In this document: positions 16,401 through 25,093 of the stretch, one piece after another
How the letters are laid out: each line of letters begins with the position of its first letter
How positions within the stretch are numbered: the stretch's first letter is position 1
Source: Streptomyces sp. 1-11
GTDB taxonomy: Bacteria; Actinomycetota; Actinomycetes; Streptomycetales; Streptomycetaceae
NCBI RefSeq assembly: GCF_007176755.1
Contig: NZ_BJTV01000002.1
Span: 310,655 to 374,654 of the forward strand
Length of the DNA stretch: 64,000 nucleotides
Direction of reading: 5' to 3'
The notes under the pieces: generated by a model
Databases searched by the model: none
What the model was told of the DNA's origin: nothing
Seen by the model: only the letters and a program-made list of their open reading frames with translations
Program-made: the position numbers and the translations under genes

Positions 16401-18472
16401 TCGCGGAGCGGCCGCGCGAGCCGCGCACGGGGACCGCGGAGATGTTCGCCGACTACCGCCCCGAGCACGGTGAGGACCGCATGCTGTACGAAGCCGTGTC
16501 CGGCGTCGTCGGCCTGCGGGGCTGGTGGTCCGGAGGGCAGTGGAGCGTGCTGCGCCAGATCCGCTCGGTGAATCACGTGCTGTCCGGCAGGCCCGCCGAG
16601 GGCAAGACGCTGCCCGACCGCGCACGGGCCGCCGTCGGCGACGGCTGGGTCACCGACGAGCACACCGTCCCCGGGATCGGCATGGTGTGGCCGTCCGTTC
16701 TGGGCGCACTGCGCGCGCTCGCCCAGCGGGCCGCCTCGCCCGCCCTGCCCGAGGAGCGGCGCGAGCCGCTGCTCCTGCTGTTCGAGGCGCTGGCCGAGGG
16801 CCCGCTGGCCGGGGCGGGCGGCACCCTGCGCGAGATCGTGCTGAGCGAGTCGCACGACAAGCAGCAGCGGTCAGGACAGGTGCTGCGCCGTGACGGCCGC
16901 ACGGTGGTCGTCCTCGGCTGCCAGAGCGTCGACACGCGGCTGGACCGGGTGCGCTGGCTGGCGCTGGACCACGACCCGTCCGGCGCGTTCGGGGCGGTCG
17001 CCCACTTCGTGCTGGACAGCGACGTCCGGCACGACGCGGGGATCTCCGCCGACGATCTCGCCGCGGTCACCCGGCTGATCCGGGACAAGGGCGCCGCCCC
17101 CTGGCAGGCCGGGGCGCCCGAGGCGCTGGTGGCGGCGACCGGCGGCGGGCTCGGCCCGCTGCAGTCGGCCGCGCTGCTGGCCGGGCTGCCGCAGGAGCCC
17201 GGCGCGGAGCGGCTGGCCGCGCTCGGCCTGAAACCCCGGCAGAACGAGTTCGCCCTGGCCCGGCTGGACGCCCTCGGCCGCGAGGAGCGCAACGCGCTCC
17301 TGGCCGCCCTGCTGCCCGCCGACCCCGCCGACCTGTGGACCTCGGGGCCGGACACCGGCGCGGCGGGCCGGGTCTGGGCCGAGCGGCTCGGCTCGCTCGT
17401 GCGCGTGCCCGAGGACCTGGCCGCGGACCTCGTGGGCGTCGGGTACGGCGAGGAGGTGCTGAACCCGTCCCGCACGCCGTGGCTGACCCGCACCACCGTG
17501 CTGCGGCCGGACAAGGAGGGCAACCTGGCCTGGGCGGATCCGGCCGCCGTGCCCGGCCGGCACGATCTGCCGGCCGCCCTGAACACCCTGACCGCCCTCG
17601 CCTACGTCCTGCCGTACGGACACCCGCTGCGCGCCGCCCTGCCCGCGGGGCTCGCCGCGCTGCGCCGCCGTCTGGCCGATCCGGAACTGCTGCTCGACCT
17701 CGACGTGGAGTGGACGGAGAAGGGCGGCTCCACCGCCGCCGAACTGCGCAGGCTCCACGGCCTGCCGGAGACCGGGGGCGGCGACGCGCACGGTCTCACC
17801 CGCGTCGGCGAGGCGATCGTGCTGCGCCCCTGGCACCGCGACACGGAGATGGTCCTGGTCCGCCCGGCCGCGCTCACCGGCCCGGACGACGCGGTGTTCG
17901 GGCTGCTGGAGGGGCTGGCCGGCGACGGCCGCGGCCACCGCCTGCGCGTCCTGCGCACCCTGCTCGGCGACGACCTGGCCCGGACGGTGGCCGCCGGCGC
18001 CGACGGCCCCCCGGGCCACGCGCAGGACCCGTCGGTCAGCGTGCCCGGACTCGTCGCCGAGGCCGGCGCCGCGCACGGCCTGAGCGAGGACGCGGCGGCG
18101 CTCTACCTGCAGTTGCTGGCGCTGCCCGATCCGACGGACCGCAACCGCGCGCGCTGGACCGGCTGGAAGCCCGCCCGGGCGAAGAAGGCCCGCGCCGAGC
18201 TGGCCGGGACCGGCCTCGTCGTGGAGGCCAAGCGGTCTCGCGCCGGACGGACGCTGTTCCTGCCCTGCGGCTGGCGGGAGCTGAAGTCGCCCGCGCTGCC
18301 GGTGGAGACCTGGAAGGAAGGCCTGTACCCGGTGTACGACCACCGGCGCGCCCTGCCGCCGCTGCCGGTGCCGGAGCTGTTCGCCCGCGCCTGGGACCGC
18401 GTCCGCTCCGGCGACGCCCCGGCGTACGAGGAGCTGACCACGCGCGCGGCCCGCAGGGGGCGGCGCCGATGA
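13469..18472 (+). CDS. Giant protein of the MoxR operon, function unknown
   Basis: A 1667-residue soluble protein with no signal peptide or membrane segment. I cannot assign an enzyme. It is mostly Ala/Arg/Leu-rich helical sequence with a beta-rich stretch in the middle (about residues 620-870, with repeated WRRGRQGRETVWLEYDP- and GRWVRVEGEGD-like strands). The C-terminus (about 1550-1667) holds LYLQLLALPDPTDRNRARWTGW and a basic KPARAKKARAEL helix. In E. coli the equivalent position is occupied by the N-terminal part of YehI, so it may be the split-off partner of the preceding DUF4132 gene. Its stop overlaps the start of a 17-codon ORF. Confidence 0.8.
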   Translation: MTATTITGYDEATAAALLDAGAVLPPGSTAREDADGLTVRTYGHPALGERRVVRLVPGTLGEAEDLALEFIGLAREPEAPEVGQVRKETLGFPAWALVNDPANGHHALALVKDVERLARQAKSRPGHAKDGFEALGERLGRAVPHFLPTFYEQAARVFLQHENTTYAAAFFGKAREAERVHALAVDEERQRAVFLEFAFAGALTVKALKEHVKDLARRLDPAAAWAQFRQLTVERCAAGMPPYASLPQDARGLVRAAGLDRDAEERSLVADLLASPAAVRAPASFWRSYRGVLSDLAERQPAVRARLLEIMPAGLGREVEDDEFWLTLLAECGAERLLTDPEAAREHAVEPADWLGRWAYFRKHGGSFSRRSPATLALVARMAGPLRAAGRPVDLFTGRWHAGADLDLLDLCAAEGVPLATPGPQVSAYLPLPGWLKDDRAGRRDLVAVAADPRFRPLLHRALEAVGRDNTGAALLKTVAAHPVLRGVLREWLDEAAGRYTRATGLPGARAALDRLRPFRPVAADVAPDAVALVAGHAVAPLLGRTLRAGILDELGWPALDEALALLGANIGAGRREDATPTVHEAWPALVLANRHKAVVVGPDEVLLEHDLRLPAGLNRWERPWCRYVDRELLVMWRQDGKQHGYWSARPTEVFTLGGEQLPSYRYGNDAGDPSIPLPGGGRATGGRALHAGDTVLPPSRAVIGDGTVLWRRGRQGRETVWLEYDPVTGTHGRASLPALLRSGIRDGASLLTGLCEVLPLQPGLEASPFGTDGTVLGRWVRVEGEGDRARKVAGTPDGRTVSVPAGPDGRSDLTPVGALRLPGGAEPVVAQRRGQAVLFAADDTSAGGELGWVTPGDDRGSEFAAGTRLVPPLAFWHALRPRDEAGSAVLRSLSDERTAGLLGDTARALAERQEAVARAGSDAAARAAVPAADEVALGAVARALPGCADGRLLTGVTGLVRVALRLTESAAAFATPVAERPREPRTGTAEMFADYRPEHGEDRMLYEAVSGVVGLRGWWSGGQWSVLRQIRSVNHVLSGRPAEGKTLPDRARAAVGDGWVTDEHTVPGIGMVWPSVLGALRALAQRAASPALPEERREPLLLLFEALAEGPLAGAGGTLREIVLSESHDKQQRSGQVLRRDGRTVVVLGCQSVDTRLDRVRWLALDHDPSGAFGAVAHFVLDSDVRHDAGISADDLAAVTRLIRDKGAAPWQAGAPEALVAATGGGLGPLQSAALLAGLPQEPGAERLAALGLKPRQNEFALARLDALGREERNALLAALLPADPADLWTSGPDTGAAGRVWAERLGSLVRVPEDLAADLVGVGYGEEVLNPSRTPWLTRTTVLRPDKEGNLAWADPAAVPGRHDLPAALNTLTALAYVLPYGHPLRAALPAGLAALRRRLADPELLLDLDVEWTEKGGSTAAELRRLHGLPETGGGDAHGLTRVGEAIVLRPWHRDTEMVLVRPAALTGPDDAVFGLLEGLAGDGRGHRLRVLRTLLGDDLARTVAAGADGPPGHAQDPSVSVPGLVAEAGAAHGLSEDAAALYLQLLALPDPTDRNRARWTGWKPARAKKARAELAGTGLVVEAKRSRAGRTLFLPCGWRELKSPALPVETWKEGLYPVYDHRRALPPLPVPELFARAWDRVRSGDAPAYEELTTRAARRGRRR

Positions 18473-18522
18473 CCCGCCGCACGACCATCACCCGTGACAC
18501 CCTGAAGGGCACCCGCCGATGA
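18469..18522 (+). CDS. 17-codon bridging ORF between the giant gene and moxR
   Basis: ATG 18469 overlaps the preceding TGA (ATGA). The frame runs 17 sense codons, MTRRTTITRDTLKGTRR, to a TGA whose first base lies inside the ATG of the MoxR gene (ATGA at 18519). Both junctions are thus reinitiation-type overlaps. An AAGGG at 18505-18509, about ten bases before the MoxR start, can serve as its ribosome-binding site. The peptide is very basic. It may be a coupling device rather than a functional product. Confidence 0.5.
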   Translation: MTRRTTITRDTLKGTRR

Positions 18523-19688
18523 CCGCCGTCCTCGCCCCCGACGCGACCCGCCAGATCGTCCCGCCCGAGGACCGGTACGCCGCCGAACTCGCCTTCCTCG
18601 CCGCGTACGACACCGGACCGCGACCCCCCGCGTGGCGGCTCACGCCCCGGGCCGTCGTCACCTTCGTCATGGGCAGCGGCGGGCAGGCGCTGCGGCTGCC
18701 CGAGGACGCCGAGGCGCCGGACGGGGTCCCGGGGCGCCTGGTCGTGGAGGACAAGTTCGTCGGCGACCGGGCGCTGGTCGAGCGGTGCGTCGTCACGCTC
18801 GCCGGGGAGCGTGGCCTGCTGCTCGTCGGTGAGCCCGGCACCGCCAAGTCGATGCTGTCCGAGCTGCTGTCGGCGGCCGTCTGCGGGACCAGCGGCCTGG
18901 TGGTTCAGGGCACCGCGGGAACGACCGAGGACCAGCTCAAGTACGGCTGGAACTACGCCCTGCTGCTCGCGCAGGGCCCCAGCCGGCAGGCGCTGGTGCC
19001 GTCCCCGGTGCTCACCGCGATGTCCCGGGGCGCGATCGCCCGGGTCGAGGAGGTCACCCGCTGCCTGCCCGAGGTGCAGGACTCGCTGGTGTCGCTGCTG
19101 TCGGAGCGGCGCATCTCCGTGCCCGAACTGGCGGGCGGCGAGGACGGCCTGGCCCACGCGGCGCCCGGCTTCAACCTGATCGCCACCGCCAACCTGCGGG
19201 ACCGGGGCGTCTCCGAGATGTCCGCCGCGCTCAAGCGCCGCTTCAACTTCGAGACGGTGGGCCCGATCGCGGACCTCGACGTGGAGACGGCGCTGGTGCG
19301 CGGCCAGGCGCGGGCCTCGGTGGAGCGGGCGGGGGCGCCCTTCCGGGTCGACGACGCCGTGCTGGAGGCGCTGGTCACCGCGTTCCGGGATCTGCGCGAG
19401 GGACGGTCGGCGGAGGGCTGGGAGGTAGAACGGCCGTCGACGGTGATGAGCACCGCGGAGGCCGTGGCCGTGGCCGGTGCGCTGGGCCTGGCCGCCGCCT
19501 ACTTCCCCGGCGACCGTGACGTCCTGGACCTGCTGCCGGGCCATCTCCTCGGTGTCGTGCGCAAGGACGACCCGGCCGACGCGGCACGGCTGAGCGGCTA
19601 CTGGGACGGCCCCGTGCGGCGCCGCGCCGAACAGGGCTCCGCCACCTGGCGCACCCTGTGGGACCTGCGCCCGGTCCTGGAGGGCTGA
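18519..19688 (+). CDS. MoxR-type AAA+ ATPase, YehL subfamily
   Basis: A 389-residue AAA+ ATPase. The Walker A motif is GEPGTAKS (residues 104-111). The Walker B region reads ARVEEVTRCLPEVQDSLVSLL, with Glu177-Glu178 in place of Asp-Glu, as in YehL-like relatives. Sensor 1 lies in LIATANLRDRG and the arginine finger in AALKRRFNFE. MoxR ATPases act with vWA-domain partners as chaperones that load metals or remodel complexes; here the partner is the vWA domain encoded downstream. Translation is coupled through the small bridging ORF. Cytoplasmic. Confidence 0.92.
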   Translation: MTAVLAPDATRQIVPPEDRYAAELAFLAAYDTGPRPPAWRLTPRAVVTFVMGSGGQALRLPEDAEAPDGVPGRLVVEDKFVGDRALVERCVVTLAGERGLLLVGEPGTAKSMLSELLSAAVCGTSGLVVQGTAGTTEDQLKYGWNYALLLAQGPSRQALVPSPVLTAMSRGAIARVEEVTRCLPEVQDSLVSLLSERRISVPELAGGEDGLAHAAPGFNLIATANLRDRGVSEMSAALKRRFNFETVGPIADLDVETALVRGQARASVERAGAPFRVDDAVLEALVTAFRDLREGRSAEGWEVERPSTVMSTAEAVAVAGALGLAAAYFPGDRDVLDLLPGHLLGVVRKDDPADAARLSGYWDGPVRRRAEQGSATWRTLWDLRPVLEG

Positions 19689-19693
19689 GGGCC

Positions 19694-22600
19694 GTGCCGC
19701 ACGCTTCCCCCGAGGCGGCCGCGTCGGCCCTCACCGACGCGGCGGCGCCCTTTCTCATCGGCGTACGCCACCACGCGCCCTCCCTGGCCGCGGCCGTGCC
19801 CGCGCTGCTGGAGGCGGCGCGGCCGGACGTGCTGCTCGTCGAACTCCCGGCCGAGCTGCAGGACTGGCTGCCGTGGCTCGCCCACGAGGAGACCCGGGCC
19901 CCGGTCGCCCTCGCCGCCGCGCCCGGCGACGGGAGCGCCGGCCCGGCGTTCTACCCGTTCGCGGACTTCTCACCGGAGCTGGTGGCGGTGCGCTGGGCGG
20001 CCCGTCACGACGTGCCGGTCGTCGCCTGCGACCTGCCGCTCGCGGACCGGGCGTGGGGCGGGGACGGCGGCGGGCGCCCGCACGGCGGCGAGGTCCCGGA
20101 GGCGGAGGGTCCCGGTCTCGGCCGCCTCAGCGGCGCCCTGCGCTCCCGGCTCACCGGCCGTCCCGGTGACGACCTGTGGGACCGGCTGGTGGAGGCCGCC
20201 GCCCCGGGTTCACCGCCGGAGGCCCTGCGGCGGGCGGCGCTGCTGACCGGGTGGGCGCTGCGCGAGGAGGCCGCGGGCTCGGGCGGGGTGGCCGAGTTGG
20301 ACCTGCGCCGGGAGCGGTGGATGCGCTCGTGTCTGGCCGCGGCCACGGCGAACGGCGAGCGGGCCGCCGTGGTCGTGGGCGCCTTCCACGCCCCGGCCCT
20401 GCTGGCACCGGACGACCTCGGCGAGACGGCCGGCCCGGCGCCCTCGCCCGCCGCGCCCTGGACGACCTCCCTCATCCCCTACACCTACGCCCTCCTCGAC
20501 GAGCGCTCCGGCTACCCCGCCGGCATCCGCGACCCCGAGTGGCAGCACCGGGTGCTCGAGGCCGCGGGTGACCCCGAGGCGCTGGCGGAGGCGCTGACCG
20601 GTGCGGCCGTCCGCGTGTGCGCCGCACTGCGGGCGCTGGGCCATCCCTCCGGGCCCGCGGACGCGCGGGAGGTCGTACGGCTCGCCGGTGACCTGGCCCG
20701 GCTTCGCGGGCTGCCGGCGGCGGGCCGTGGCGAGCTGGTGGAGGCCGTGCAGACGGTGCTGGCGCAGGGCGAGCCCTACGGGCGGGGGCGGGCCGTCGCA
20801 CGGGCGATGGAGCAGGTGCTGGTGGGCGACCGGGCCGGCCGGCCCGCGCCGGACGCGCCGCGCAGCGGGCTGGCCCCGGCGGTGGAGGCCGAGCTGTCGG
20901 CGCTGGGCCTGCCCGGCCCGGCGGACGCGGGTCCCGGCAGTGCGCGGGACCTGCGCCTGGACCCGCTGCGCTCGGACCTGGACCGGCGCCGCGAACTCCT
21001 GCTGCGCCGCCTGACGGTGTGCGCGGTGCCGTACGCGGAGTCCAGGGAGGTCGCCGGCGCGGGTGGAGCGGAGGCGCTGACCTCCCGCTGGGAAGTGCGC
21101 TGGACGCCCGCCACGGCGGCCATGCTGACGGCGGCCGGGGTTCGCGGGGTCACCGCGGCGCAGGCCGCGGAGGGCCTGCTGCGGGAGCGGCGGCGCACCG
21201 AGTCGGACGAGGGCGGACCGACCGCGGCGCAGACCCTGGCCGGTCTGGAGCAGGCGGCCCACTGCGGCCTGGAGCGGCTCACGGACGAGCGGCTCGACGA
21301 GAGCGCCGAGGTGCTGCCGAACTCCGGGACGCTGCCCGAACTGCTCGCCGGCCTCGCGCTGCTGGACCGCCTGGCCGCCGGTCACATCGCGGGACTGCCG
21401 GCCGACGCGGACCGCGCGGCGCGGGCGGCTGCCGTGGCCGGGCTGCTCACCGCCGCCGCGGTGCGCCAGGTGGACGGTCTCACCGGCTCCGAGGACCCCG
21501 CCGACGCCCATGCGCTGCTGGAACTCGCCCATCGCGCCGATGGGGCGGGCGGCATCCGGCTCACCGACGCGCTCGCCCGGCTGGCCGCCGGGGGCACCCC
21601 GCTGATGCGCGGCGCCGCCGGCGCCGTCCGGGTGCTGCTCGGACACGATGACCCGCGCGCCTTCGGCGACCGGGTGGCGTCCTGGGTGGACGGGGCGGGC
21701 GACGCCGCCTCGCGGTCCGCGCTGACCGCCCGGCTCACCGGGCTGCTGACGGCCGCCGGGCCGCTGCTGGAGTCGGCGGCGCCCGCGCTCGAACCGCTGC
21801 TGGACCGGGTGCGGGAGCTGTCCGACCAGGACTTCCTGGACCGGCTGCCCGCCCTGCGCGGCGGCTTCGACACGCTCAGTCCCGCCGCGCGCGACCGGCT
21901 GCTGTCCACCGTCGAGGAGCGCCTGGACGAGCGCTGGGTGGCCAGCACCGGAGACGTCGACCCGGTGGCACTGGCCGCCTGGACCCGCGCCGACCTCGTG
22001 GCCCGCGAAGCCCTCTCCGCCTGGGACCTCCTGCCGCCCCACCGGCCCGCGCACGCCCCGGCGACGACCGACGGCGAAAGCGACGGAGACGGAGACGGCG
22101 ACGGGACCAGGGCCGGGGATTCCCCGGGTTCGGCGGGCGACACCGGCCGCCGGCTGGCGCCCGCCGACCGGTGGCGCCTGGTGCTGGGCCGCCGCACCGA
22201 CCGGCTGCCGGCCTCGGCCGGCCGCCTGGCGACCGCGCTGGACGAGCTGTACGGCAGCGGGCGCGGGGAGGGCAGCCGAGGAGATCTCACCGGAGGGGGG
22301 AACGGCGGCGGCCGCGAGGCGCCGTACCCCGGGGTGCGGGAGTGGTCGGAGGAACTGGCCGCGCTCTTCGGCCCGGGCGTCCGCGAGGAGGTGCTGGCGG
22401 CCGCCGCGGCGTCGGGCCGCCCGGACGTGTTCGCGGAGCTCGACCCGGACACCGTACGGCCGTCGGTGGACCTGCTCCGCTCGGTGCTGCGGCACGCGGG
22501 CGGACTGCCCGAGGCCCGGCTGGCCGCGCTGCGTCCGCTGGTGAGACGGCTGGTCGACGAACTGACCCGGCAACTGGCGACCCGGCTCCGCCCTGCCCTG

Positions 22601-23257
22601 CACGGCACCGCGCTGCCCCGTCCCAGCCGCCGTCCGGGCGGCGGCCTCGACCTGCCCCGCACGCTGCGGGCCAACCTGGCGACCGCGCGCCGCCTGCCGG
22701 ACGGCACGGTGCGGGTCATTCCCGAGCGGCCCGTGTTCCGCACCCGGGCCCGCAAGGCGGCGGACTGGCGGCTGATCCTGGTCACCGACGTGTCGGGGTC
22801 CATGGAGGCGTCCACGGTGTGGGCCGCGCTCACCGCGTCCGTCCTGGCCGGGGTGCCCACGCTGTCCACGCACTTCCTGGCCTTCTCCACGGAGGTGATC
22901 GACCTGACGGACCACGTCGCGGACCCGCTCTCCCTGCTGCTGGAGGTCAGCGTGGGCGGCGGCACGCACATCGCCGCCGGGCTGCGGCACGCCCGCGAGC
23001 TGGTCACCGTGCCCTCGCGCACGCTCGTCGTCCTGGTCAGCGACTTCGAGGAGGGCTACCCGCTCGGCGGGCTGCTCGCGGAGGTGCGGGCTCTGGTCGG
23101 CGCGGGCTGCCACGTGCTCGGCTGCGCGAGCCTGGACGACGCGGGCCGGCCTCGGTACGCCGCCTCCGTCGCCGGGCAGCTGGTCGCGGCGGGGATGCCG
23201 GTGGCCGCTCTCAGTCCGCTCGAACTCGCCCGCTGGGTAGGGGAGAAGATCGCATGA
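19694..23257 (+). CDS. DUF5682-vWA fusion protein (YehM-YehP-like)
   Basis: The 1187-residue protein joins two domains that are separate in E. coli (YehM and YehP). Residues about 18-790 form DUF5682, beginning FLIGVRHHAPSLAAAVPALLEAARPDVLLVELP. An acidic Gly/Asp-rich linker follows at about 790-830. The C-terminal von Willebrand A domain has a complete MIDAS: DVSGS at Asp1032-Ser1036, Thr1091 in GGGTH, and Asp1117 in SDFEEG. This suggests Mg-dependent binding of a client and cooperation with the MoxR ATPase. The GTG start is five bases after the MoxR stop, and the end overlaps the SWIM gene by four bases. Confidence 0.88.
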   Translation: MPHASPEAAASALTDAAAPFLIGVRHHAPSLAAAVPALLEAARPDVLLVELPAELQDWLPWLAHEETRAPVALAAAPGDGSAGPAFYPFADFSPELVAVRWAARHDVPVVACDLPLADRAWGGDGGGRPHGGEVPEAEGPGLGRLSGALRSRLTGRPGDDLWDRLVEAAAPGSPPEALRRAALLTGWALREEAAGSGGVAELDLRRERWMRSCLAAATANGERAAVVVGAFHAPALLAPDDLGETAGPAPSPAAPWTTSLIPYTYALLDERSGYPAGIRDPEWQHRVLEAAGDPEALAEALTGAAVRVCAALRALGHPSGPADAREVVRLAGDLARLRGLPAAGRGELVEAVQTVLAQGEPYGRGRAVARAMEQVLVGDRAGRPAPDAPRSGLAPAVEAELSALGLPGPADAGPGSARDLRLDPLRSDLDRRRELLLRRLTVCAVPYAESREVAGAGGAEALTSRWEVRWTPATAAMLTAAGVRGVTAAQAAEGLLRERRRTESDEGGPTAAQTLAGLEQAAHCGLERLTDERLDESAEVLPNSGTLPELLAGLALLDRLAAGHIAGLPADADRAARAAAVAGLLTAAAVRQVDGLTGSEDPADAHALLELAHRADGAGGIRLTDALARLAAGGTPLMRGAAGAVRVLLGHDDPRAFGDRVASWVDGAGDAASRSALTARLTGLLTAAGPLLESAAPALEPLLDRVRELSDQDFLDRLPALRGGFDTLSPAARDRLLSTVEERLDERWVASTGDVDPVALAAWTRADLVAREALSAWDLLPPHRPAHAPATTDGESDGDGDGDGTRAGDSPGSAGDTGRRLAPADRWRLVLGRRTDRLPASAGRLATALDELYGSGRGEGSRGDLTGGGNGGGREAPYPGVREWSEELAALFGPGVREEVLAAAAASGRPDVFAELDPDTVRPSVDLLRSVLRHAGGLPEARLAALRPLVRRLVDELTRQLATRLRPALHGTALPRPSRRPGGGLDLPRTLRANLATARRLPDGTVRVIPERPVFRTRARKAADWRLILVTDVSGSMEASTVWAALTASVLAGVPTLSTHFLAFSTEVIDLTDHVADPLSLLLEVSVGGGTHIAAGLRHARELVTVPSRTLVVLVSDFEEGYPLGGLLAEVRALVGAGCHVLGCASLDDAGRPRYAASVAGQLVAAGMPVAALSPLELARWVGEKIA

Positions 23258-25002
23258 GCCCGGATCTGCCGCCGGTCGACCCGTCCGTGACCGCCGGACT
23301 CGTCGCGGCGCTCTCCCCCCGGCTGCGCAAGCGGCTCGACGCGGGTGTCGCCAAGCTCGCGGACCGTCCCGTCGTCCGGGACGGAGACACCGTGCGGATC
23401 GCCGTCGACGACAGCACCGAGGTCGAACTGCACGCGCCCGGCGGCACGGTGACCGGGGCGGACGCGATCCGCTGCGGCTGTCTGCTGGCCCCCGACTGCC
23501 TGCACCGTGCGGCCGCCGCATCGGCCGCGCCGATCGCCGAGCCGTCCGCGGCGGCCGGGCCGGCGGAGGCGGACACCACTGCGCCGGAAACGCCCGGCGC
23601 GGAGGAGCCCGGGGAGCCGGAGCTCGGGGAGCCGGAGACGGCCACGCCCGAGCAGTGTGCCGCCGCGCGGGTCCTGCACGCCGCCGCTGCCGCGGCGCTA
23701 GAGGCCGGTGCGGACGGCTCCGGCGCGGTGGTCCAGGCGGAGCTGCTGCGCGCGGCGCATACGGCACGGCTCGCCGGGCTCCCCCGGGCCGCCGCCACGG
23801 CCGTATCCGTGGTCACCGCGCTGCGCCGGGCGCGCTCCGCCGACCCGGCATACCTCCTGGCGGACCTCGTCGGCGCGCTCCGCGACGCGCTGTCCGCGGC
23901 ACTGCGCCTGCCGCGGGCGCGGGGCCGGGAACTGGCGGAGTTGCGCGGCACGGTGAGGCAGCCGTACCGCCCGGACGGCTCGCTGCGGCTGTACGGGCTC
24001 TTCACCGAGCCGGTGCTCACGGCGACGGGCTACGCGGGCGCCGTGACCTGGACGGCCGACGCCGAGGGGCGGCTGTACCAGGTGCCGGACGTGGCGCCGG
24101 GCGGCGCCGGGCGCGCGGCGGGCACGGCCGACCGGACCCTCCGCGTCGGCGACACCGCCCTGACGCACCGTGAACTGTCCCGGGCCGGGCTCGCGGTGTC
24201 CGGCGCCACGGTGTCCCCGTCGGGGCGGCTCGGCGCGGGCGCGGGGGTACGGGCGGTCCGTGCCTCCGGAGCCGGCTGGCGCGCGGACCCGCTGGACCGG
24301 CTCTGGGCGGTCCCGGCCGGCGAACAGGCGGCCCGCGCCCTGGGCGGCGGCCACGGCCTGCTCTTCCTGGAGGTGACCCTCGTCGGCACGGTCCGGGAGG
24401 CGTCGGGCGACTGCCTGCTCGCACGGTGCGGGGGCGTCCTCGTGCGGCTGACCGCCGCGCACGACCATCCCGCGCTCCCCCACCGCGACAACCTGCGGCT
24501 GCTGGCCGCGGCCCGGGGCAGCCGGCTGCGGATCGTCGCCCGGCTGACCCCGGCTCCGCACCCGCGGGCCCTGCTGCTGGCGGCCGAGCACCCCACCCTT
24601 CCGGATTCCCGCGTCGACCTCGGCCTGGACCGGCTCCAGCACGCCGACCTGCCGTCCGGGTCCGCCTCGCCGGCGCCCCCGGCGGAGGTCCCCGCGCCCG
24701 ACGAGGCACCGGTGCACCTGCTGGGCCGCCGGGTGCGGCAGGCGGCGTCGGGCGGCCGGCTCGTGCTGTCCTTCCCCGGGGAGACGGACGCCGACGTGCG
24801 GCGGCTGGACCGTGCCGGGCTGGGGACGGCGGGCGAACTCCTGCACGAACTGCACGCCGCCGCGGCGCAGCGCTCACGCGACGTCTTCGGCCGGCTGCTG
24901 CCCGCGGACCCGGACCGCTTCGCCAGGGCCTGGCTGGCGGCGGCCCGCTACACCGACGAGGTCGACCGCGCGCTGTGTGCCGCCGCCTGGGGTGGTGCCT
25001 GA
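23254..25002 (+). CDS. SWIM zinc-finger protein, last gene of the MoxR operon (YehQ-like)
   Basis: A 582-residue protein with an N-terminal SWIM motif Cys74-x-Cys76-x5-Cys82-x-His84 in CGCLLAPDCLH. SWIM fingers bind zinc and are thought to mediate DNA or protein contacts. An acidic, Glu/Pro-rich linker (about residues 92-128) separates it from a long helical and beta region of unknown fold, ending in RDVFGRLLPADPDRFARAWLAAARYTDEV. Relatives sit beside MoxR-vWA pairs, as YehQ does. ATG 23254 overlaps the preceding stop (ATGA). A convergent yjbQ gene follows after about 90 bases. Confidence 0.85.
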   Translation: MSPDLPPVDPSVTAGLVAALSPRLRKRLDAGVAKLADRPVVRDGDTVRIAVDDSTEVELHAPGGTVTGADAIRCGCLLAPDCLHRAAAASAAPIAEPSAAAGPAEADTTAPETPGAEEPGEPELGEPETATPEQCAAARVLHAAAAAALEAGADGSGAVVQAELLRAAHTARLAGLPRAAATAVSVVTALRRARSADPAYLLADLVGALRDALSAALRLPRARGRELAELRGTVRQPYRPDGSLRLYGLFTEPVLTATGYAGAVTWTADAEGRLYQVPDVAPGGAGRAAGTADRTLRVGDTALTHRELSRAGLAVSGATVSPSGRLGAGAGVRAVRASGAGWRADPLDRLWAVPAGEQAARALGGGHGLLFLEVTLVGTVREASGDCLLARCGGVLVRLTAAHDHPALPHRDNLRLLAAARGSRLRIVARLTPAPHPRALLLAAEHPTLPDSRVDLGLDRLQHADLPSGSASPAPPAEVPAPDEAPVHLLGRRVRQAASGGRLVLSFPGETDADVRRLDRAGLGTAGELLHELHAAAAQRSRDVFGRLLPADPDRFARAWLAAARYTDEVDRALCAAAWGGA

Positions 25003-25093
25003 GGTGCGGGCCGGGCCGGCCCGTCCGGGGCTGACAGGAGCCGGGAAACGGGGGCGGGGCGCGGGCGGGGCGAACGGCGCCGTGTCGCGCGCC

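Noticed and set aside
13313..16855. 1180-codon open frame on the minus strand opposite the giant MoxR-operon gene
   Set aside because: It is antisense to a well-formed gene, rich in His/Gln/Arg/Gly without domains, and reflects the scarcity of stops in GC-rich DNA.
12618..25002. Calling the MoxR operon a proven anti-phage system
   Set aside because: Multigene ATPase-vWA clusters are known in conflict systems, but there is no nuclease, toxin or other effector domain that I can recognise here, so defence remains only a hypothesis.
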